Shown here: one piece after another, positions 7,165-10,644 of the stretch | Position numbering within the stretch: the stretch's first letter is position 1 | Layout of the letters: every line of letters begins with the position of its first letter | NCBI GenBank assembly: GCA_900547345.1 | Contig: URGG01000070.1 | Coordinates: forward strand, 1 to 10,644 | DNA length: 10,644 nt | Direction of reading: 5' to 3' | DNA from: an uncultured Collinsella sp. | GTDB lineage: Bacteria; Actinomycetota; Coriobacteriia; Coriobacteriales; Coriobacteriaceae | Notes under the pieces: generated by a model | Databases searched by the model: none | Seen by the model: the letters and a program-made list of their open reading frames with translations, nothing else | What the model was told of the DNA's origin: nothing | Translations under genes and position numbers: made by a program

Positions 7165-7549
7165 GTTTGTCTCGATCTGCAACAGTTGCTCGGCAAAACC
7201 TGACCCACCTGTTACAGATCGAGACAAACGGAAGCGTTCCGTCGGAAAATCTCGATCTGTAACACCTACAGACCAAAAACGACCCTAGATGTTACAGATC
7301 GAGACGAACAAATTCGGTCCGCCCAAACATCTCAATCTGTAACATCTAGACCGACTTTTGTCCTCTACCTGTTACAGATCAAGACAAACCAGACCCGTCT
7401 GCCAGAAAATCTCAATCTGTAAAAACAACTCGGCAAAATCCGTCCCTCGTGTTACAGACTTAGACAAACACGACCCAACCCACCGGTATATCTCGATCTG
7501 TAACACCTAGCCACCCAAATCGGGTCCATCTGTTACAGATCAAGATTTT
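7165..7549. repeat. Array of ten alternating-orientation repeats on an exact 40-bp register
   Basis: The core TCTCGATCTGTAACA occurs five times forward (CTCGATCTG-type cores start at 7171, 7251, 7331, 7411, 7492). Its reverse complement occurs five times (GTTACAGAT-type cores start at 7211, 7291, 7371, 7451, 7532). Forward-to-reverse distance is always 40 bp and the period is 80, 80, 80, 81 bp. Every neighbouring pair is thus an inverted repeat. The first pair is nearly perfect over 21 bp (7165-7185 with 7209-7229); the second is perfect over 15 bp (7250-7264 with 7290-7304). The 20-27-bp spacers differ but are partly related. No coding frame explains it. Layout resembles a bacterial interspersed mosaic element made of alternating REP-like units; a protein-binding array is another option. 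It sits between the oxidoreductase promoter and the initiator tRNA terminator. Confidence 0.95.
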
Positions 7550-7593
7550 GTTTGAGAGGCCGAGAATTGGACCGAAAACACGGTCCCCAGATA

Positions 7594-7625
7594 ACAAAAA
7601 AGCTCGCCGGCTAGGCCGACGAGCT
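7594..7625 (-). terminator. Intrinsic terminator of the initiator tRNA gene
   Basis: On the minus strand AGCTCGTCGGC (7625-7615), loop CTA, GCCGGCGAGCT (7611-7601) form an 11-bp stem with one U-G pair, followed by six T residues. It begins ten bases after the encoded CCA end. A second small dyad (GGACCG/CGGTCC, 7569-7586) lies just beyond and may act as a backup. Confidence 0.93.
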
Positions 7626-7634
7626 GCAAGTTCT

Positions 7635-7711
7635 TGGTCGCGGGGGCAGGATTTGAACCTACGACCTCCGGGTTATGAGCCCGGCGAGCTACCAGACTGC
7701 TCCACCCCGCA
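7635..7711 (-). tRNA. Initiator tRNA-fMet (CAU)
   Basis: A 77-nt cloverleaf with encoded CCA (7637-7635) and anticodon CAT (7677-7675). The initiator hallmarks are present: three consecutive G-C pairs at the bottom of the anticodon stem (CCGGG-CTCATAA-CCCGG), an A11:U24 pair in the D stem (GAGC/GCTC), and no Watson-Crick pair at 1:72 (U1 faces G72). Discriminator is A73. Elongator tRNA-Met and tRNA-Ile (k2C) lack the triple G-C. The gene is transcribed alone between its own promoter and terminator. Confidence 0.96.
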
Positions 7712-7742
7712 ATGTCTGGGCGCCTCATGTGCGCAAGAAAGA

Positions 7743-7771
7743 ATATTACATGGGAGTTCGGTAAACGGCAA
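7743..7771 (-). promoter_or_regulatory. Promoter of the initiator tRNA gene
   Basis: On the minus strand TTGCCG (7771-7766), exactly 17 bp, then TAATAT (7748-7743) give a good sigma-70-type promoter. Predicted transcription starts about 25-30 nt before the mature 5' end of the tRNA at 7711, leaving a short leader for RNase P. Confidence 0.75.
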
Positions 7772-7907
7772 GGAAAATCTCGTAGAGCATAATTCCTTCA
7801 TATTTAAACCCCTCAGTCCGCATCGCCGTAAACGAATCGCAGCCGAGCGCCGTCGATGGCGCGTATACAATGGTGCGCGTCCTTTTATGCCAACACTGGG
7901 AGTAGAC

Positions 7908-8681
7908 ATGCTGCTCGCTATCGATATGGGAAACACGCAGACGGCCATGGGCCTGTTTGACGGAGACGAGCTGGTGCAGTCGTGGCGTATGCCCACCGAC
8001 CGCTCCTATACCGCCGACGAGATCCACGTGCGCCTGATGGGTTTCTTTAAGATGTACGACCTTTCGCTCGATGCGGTCGACGCGATCGCCTTTGCCGGCG
8101 TGGTGCCGCAGCTCTCGCGCGAATGGCACGCCGTAGCCGACCGCATTGCCGCGGACGCCATCGTCATCGGGCCGCAGACGGCCGCGGTAACTAAGCTGCG
8201 CGCAGCGCGCCCCCAGGCCGTAGGTGCCGACCGCGTCGCCAACGCCGTTGCGGCCGAGACTTTCTACGGCGCGCCGGCGATCGTGGTGGACTTTGGCACC
8301 GCGACCAATATCGACGTCATCGACGAGGACGGCTACTACATTGGTGGAGCGATCGCGCCGGGCATCCGCATCTCCATGGACGCGCTTGCCGCCCGTGCCG
8401 CCAAGCTCGCCAGCGTGCCGCTCGAGGCGCCCGAGCACGCCATCGGCCGCGACACCGAGGAGTGCATCAAGGTCGGCGCCGTGATGGGCGCCGCTGCCAT
8501 GGCCGAGGGCCTGGTCGCGCGCATGAAGCGCGAGCTGGGCCGCGAGGACGCCACCGTTATCGCCACGGGCGGCCTTGCCGGCATCGTCGCCGATTCGACC
8601 GATGCTTTCGACGTAGTCGACGGACAGCTCACCATCAAGGGCATCTGCGAAATCTACCGCCGCATGCAGGAGCTGGGGTAA
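7908..8681 (+). CDS. coaX: Type III pantothenate kinase CoaX
   Basis: The 257-residue cytoplasmic enzyme phosphorylates pantothenate with ATP, the first step of coenzyme A synthesis. It has ASKHA-fold motifs in order: DMGNTQT at 6-12 (phosphate loop), GADRVANA at 106-113 with catalytic Asp108, DFGTATNIDVI at 128-138, GGAIAPGI at 146-153, and ATGGLAGIV at 219-227. Length is normal for CoaX. The ATG at 7908 is chosen because the protein then starts MLLAIDMGNT, as CoaX proteins do, with GGGAG 5 nt upstream. The frame stays open upstream through the antisense of the tRNA and an ATG at 7887, but nothing there resembles coding sequence. A possible -10, TACAAT (7866-7871), lies ~37 nt before the start without a clear -35. 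The tRNA promoter is divergent; the next gene is convergent. Confidence 0.95.
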   Translation: MLLAIDMGNTQTAMGLFDGDELVQSWRMPTDRSYTADEIHVRLMGFFKMYDLSLDAVDAIAFAGVVPQLSREWHAVADRIAADAIVIGPQTAAVTKLRAARPQAVGADRVANAVAAETFYGAPAIVVDFGTATNIDVIDEDGYYIGGAIAPGIRISMDALAARAAKLASVPLEAPEHAIGRDTEECIKVGAVMGAAAMAEGLVARMKRELGREDATVIATGGLAGIVADSTDAFDVVDGQLTIKGICEIYRRMQELG

Positions 8682-8738
8682 GGCGGAGGCTAAAGTCGAG
8701 CACGCCCGATGCCACAGCCCCCGCAAACGTTCGCCAAG

Positions 8739-8781
8739 CCTATTCCTCAAAAACGATAATTTTCCAGTTTTGAGGAATAGG
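8739..8781. repeat. Perfect 14-bp inverted repeat between convergent genes
   Basis: CCTATTCCTCAAAA (8739-8752) is exactly reversed and complemented at 8768-8781, around a 15-nt AT-rich loop. Neither strand has a T-run after the stem, so it is not a standard intrinsic terminator. It could be a mobile palindromic (REP-like) element, an operator, or a factor-assisted terminator serving coaX and the opposite gene. Confidence 0.85.
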
Positions 8782-8806
8782 ACCGAGATGCCGCCCTGCA
8801 GTCACG

Positions 8807-8844
8807 CAGAAGCCCTCCCCGGTGCAAGCCGAGGAGAGCTTCTG
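8807..8844. other. Long imperfect hairpin in the convergent intergenic region
   Basis: CAGAAGC (8807-8813) pairs with GCTTCTG (8838-8844). Past one mismatch CTCC pairs with GGAG, and past another CGG pairs with CCG, leaving a ~6-nt loop. The tail on the plus strand (TTGTCATCGTTATCTTTG) is only mildly T-rich. It may act as a weak bidirectional transcription stop for coaX and the ligase-like gene. Confidence 0.55.
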
Positions 8845-8879
8845 TTGTCATCGTTATCTTTGAACGCGGGCGCCTCGCG

Positions 8880-9581
8880 CTACAGCCCGCGAATCCGTAC
8901 GGCCTCGGGCGGAAACTCCTGCTCGCCGGCATCGGTCTTGATGGTCGCGCGACCCCAGATGTCCAGGCCCGCAAACACACCGACCGCAAGCGGCAAACCG
9001 TTGGGCGACACCGCCGCAACTTGGCGTCCCAGCAACGGCACCATATCGAAGTACTCGCCCAGCACGGGGGCCAGCGGACCGGCAGCGCCCTGCGGCGTGT
9101 TGGCAACAGCCGCCCAGGTGTCCACACGGGTCAGCACGGCGGCGGCCAGCGCCTCGATCAGCGCTTCGTCGGCCACGTGCACGCCGAGCTCGCTCAACGC
9201 CGAACGCTCAACATCCACCGTTACGGCACCGAACATGCCCGCGGCACCGGCACCGCCGTTGACGGCGACGCGCGCAAACGACGTCTCGAACGCGGGCGCG
9301 CCGCACACGATGTCACTCGGCCACTCAATACCCACCTTGCCGGCAAGGCCCAGGCCCGGCGTCGACGCCGTGCCCACGAGCGCGTCCATCATGCCCATTG
9401 CGGCCACAAACGGCAGGCCGTGGAAGGCATGCATGTTCACGTCCGGGCGCACGACCAGCGAAAACGTCAACGACACCTCGCCCGCGCTCCAAGCGCACCA
9501 GCCCGCGGACGCACCCTCGCGGCCCGCGTCGCGCGCGGCGTCAAGCTCGGTGCCAACGGCCACAGCATTCATCTCAATCAT
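8880..9581 (-). CDS. Biotin-protein-ligase-like protein with degenerate active site
   Basis: The 233-residue protein aligns by eye with the catalytic and C-terminal domains of biotin-protein ligase (BirA class I, no DNA-binding domain). LPFVAAMGMMDAL (56-68), EWPSDIVCG (86-94) matching KWPND-I/L, and a C-terminal beta domain (~173-233) with G-x-F-A-G-L-D-x-W-G support this. Ligases attach biotin to carboxylases via biotinyl-AMP. However, the catalytic Lys of KWPND is Glu86 and its Asn is Ser89. The GRGRxGR biotin loop appears replaced by AGWCAWSAG (26-34), and the G-x-G-x-N-V motif after the core is missing. Activity is therefore doubtful; it may be neofunctionalised or decaying. The ATG at 9581 directly follows the TAG of the upstream gene (TAGATG), so translation is probably coupled; Met4 is an alternative start. 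Family call moderate, function unknown. Confidence 0.65.
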   Translation of the reverse strand: MIEMNAVAVGTELDAARDAGREGASAGWCAWSAGEVSLTFSLVVRPDVNMHAFHGLPFVAAMGMMDALVGTASTPGLGLAGKVGIEWPSDIVCGAPAFETSFARVAVNGGAGAAGMFGAVTVDVERSALSELGVHVADEALIEALAAAVLTRVDTWAAVANTPQGAAGPLAPVLGEYFDMVPLLGRQVAAVSPNGLPLAVGVFAGLDIWGRATIKTDAGEQEFPPEAVRIRGL

Positions 9582-10580
9582 CTACATACGCCCCAATTCG
9601 CCCACGATATGGCCCACGCGATCCTCGGGCTCCTTGACCTCGACACCGTTGTAGCGGAAGAACCGCGCCGGGTCGTGCATCAGGTCCTCGAGCGGCACCA
9701 GCACAAAGTCGCGTTCGCCGATCAGCGGATGCGGCAGGCGCAGTTTTTTGCCGCCGTGGGTCTCGCCATCCATCCACAACAGGTCCAGGTCGATGGTGCG
9801 CGGGCCGTTGACCTTGGCCTTCTTGGAGCGGTCGCGCCCCAGCTCAGCCTCGATCTTCATAAGCTCGTCGAGCAGCACCAGCGGCGCCAGCTCGGTCTTA
9901 ATCTCGATGACGGCGTTGGCAAATGCATCCTGGCGCGTCTCGTAGGCCGGCTCGCTCTCGTAGATGCGCGAGCAGTTGGACACGCAGGTGAGCGGGATCT
10001 CGGCAATCATGTCGCGCGCAGCGCGGATGTTGTCGCAGCGATGCCCCAGGTTGGAGCCCACAGCCACAAACGCGCGGCGCGGCTGTGGCTTGGCAACGGC
10101 CCAGTAACCGTTCAGGAACTGCGCAAAGCCGGTAACATCGTGCACGCGCACGATGTTGGCACCGGCCTGGATGGCGCCCAGGCACACGCCAAACGTGGCG
10201 GCATCGCGCTCGGCGGCCTCGGTCACGCCCGAGACAGCGCCCACAAAGCGCTTGCGCGACACGGCGCACATGAGTGGATAGCCCAGCGACGCCATCTTGG
10301 CGGTCTCGCGCTGGATGACAATATCCTCGTTGGCCGTCTTACCAAAGCCCGGGCCCGGATCGATGCAAATGCGGTCGCGCGACACGCCGGCGTGGATGAG
10401 CGCGCGGGCCTGATCGGACAGAAAGCCCATGACGCGGCGCATGATGGGCGCCGAATCGGGCAGGGTAAAGCGACGGAGCTGAGAGGTGGGCACGTAGGCC
10501 TCCTCGCGGCGGGCGCTGCGGCGCATCATGGCGGCCAGGTGATCGCTGGGCTCCGGCGCGGTTTCGGTAGCTGCGGGCAC
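9582..10580 (-). CDS. folK: Dihydropteroate synthase C-terminal half fused to complete HPPK (FolP'-FolK)
   Basis: Residues ~45-155 are the C-terminal half of dihydropteroate synthase: DPGPGFGKT at 74-82, SRKRF at 108-112 and RVHDV at 145-149. Residues ~168-332 are a complete 6-hydroxymethyl-7,8-dihydropterin pyrophosphokinase: VGSNLG at 174-179, YESEPAY at 207-213, the signature GPRTIDLDLL at 259-268, and LPHPLIGERDFVLVPL at 282-297. HPPK makes the pterin pyrophosphate that the synthase condenses with p-aminobenzoate, so a fusion joins consecutive folate steps. The N-terminal barrel half of the synthase (the NVTPDSF region) is not in this frame, which is closed by a TAA at 10640-10638. The first start after it is a GTG at 10580 without a Shine-Dalgarno. 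The segment before residue 40 is Ala/Glu/Pro-rich, probably a linker-like insert. Either folP is interrupted or the edge sequence is faulty; the HPPK part looks functional. Confidence 0.85.
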   Translation of the reverse strand: MPAATETAPEPSDHLAAMMRRSARREEAYVPTSQLRRFTLPDSAPIMRRVMGFLSDQARALIHAGVSRDRICIDPGPGFGKTANEDIVIQRETAKMASLGYPLMCAVSRKRFVGAVSGVTEAAERDAATFGVCLGAIQAGANIVRVHDVTGFAQFLNGYWAVAKPQPRRAFVAVGSNLGHRCDNIRAARDMIAEIPLTCVSNCSRIYESEPAYETRQDAFANAVIEIKTELAPLVLLDELMKIEAELGRDRSKKAKVNGPRTIDLDLLWMDGETHGGKKLRLPHPLIGERDFVLVPLEDLMHDPARFFRYNGVEVKEPEDRVGHIVGELGRM

Positions 10581-10644
10581 GGTCTCGGGCGCAGCGGCGG
10601 CCTCTTCGACGGCCGGGGCCTCCTGCTTCTGCTCGCGTTATCGT

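Noticed and set aside
7165..7549. CRISPR array
   Set aside because: Repeats alternate in orientation, are diverged, spacers are related at multiples of 80 bp, and no cas gene is present.
7548..7907. N-terminal extension of coaX upstream through the tRNA region
   Set aside because: The frame happens to be open, but it covers the antisense of a tRNA and its terminator; CoaX begins at MLLAIDMGNT with a good ribosome binding site at 7898-7902.
7746..8750. Minus-strand open frame of 334 codons opposite coaX
   Set aside because: Antisense of coaX; Arg/Gly/His-rich without domains, and it crosses the tRNA promoter.

Overview
The window is GC-rich, with strongly G/C-ending codons and an AT-rich intergenic island around 4560-4830. 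Gene content and codon style suggest a gut Actinobacterium of the class Coriobacteriia, Collinsella-like. That placement is inference: there is no 16S rRNA or other decisive marker here.

Layout. (1) 1-3970, minus strand: the front part of an energy-converting hydrogenase operon. It starts with a 960-residue protein fusing a NuoL/EchA-like ion-pumping subunit to a NuoH/EchB-like membrane anchor. A NuoB/EchC-like small subunit and a NuoC/EchD-like subunit follow; the latter runs off the left edge. The order matches echA-B-C-D, so the [NiFe] large subunit is expected just outside the window. (2) 3971-4996: the operon leader, then a solitary double helix-turn-helix gene resembling OrfA of IS150-type (IS3 family) elements, with its own terminator but no OrfB, followed by an AT-rich stretch. 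(3) 4997-7027, minus: an old-yellow-enzyme/2,4-dienoyl-CoA-reductase-type flavin and Fe-S oxidoreductase (BaiCD/BaiH superfamily) with a strong terminator. (4) 7165-7549: a regular array of ten copies of a ~15-bp core in strictly alternating orientation, one every 40 bp. This is the most unusual object in the window. (5) 7594-7771, minus: an initiator tRNA gene with promoter and terminator. (6) 7908-8681, plus: coaX, type III pantothenate kinase. (7) 8682-8879: a convergent intergenic region with two strong dyads. (8) 8880-10580, minus: a reading frame with the C-terminal half of dihydropteroate synthase fused to a complete HPPK (folK), then a biotin-protein-ligase-like protein lacking key active-site residues.

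How the parts relate. The hydrogenase operon would couple ferredoxin oxidation and H2 evolution to ion pumping, and the flavin enoate reductase fits the same anaerobic redox lifestyle. coaX and folPK are cofactor-biosynthesis housekeeping genes. The most interesting items are the 40-bp alternating array, the EchA-EchB fusion, the orphan transposase-like DNA-binding protein, the ligase homologue with lost catalytic motifs, and an in-frame stop in the folP part at the right edge.
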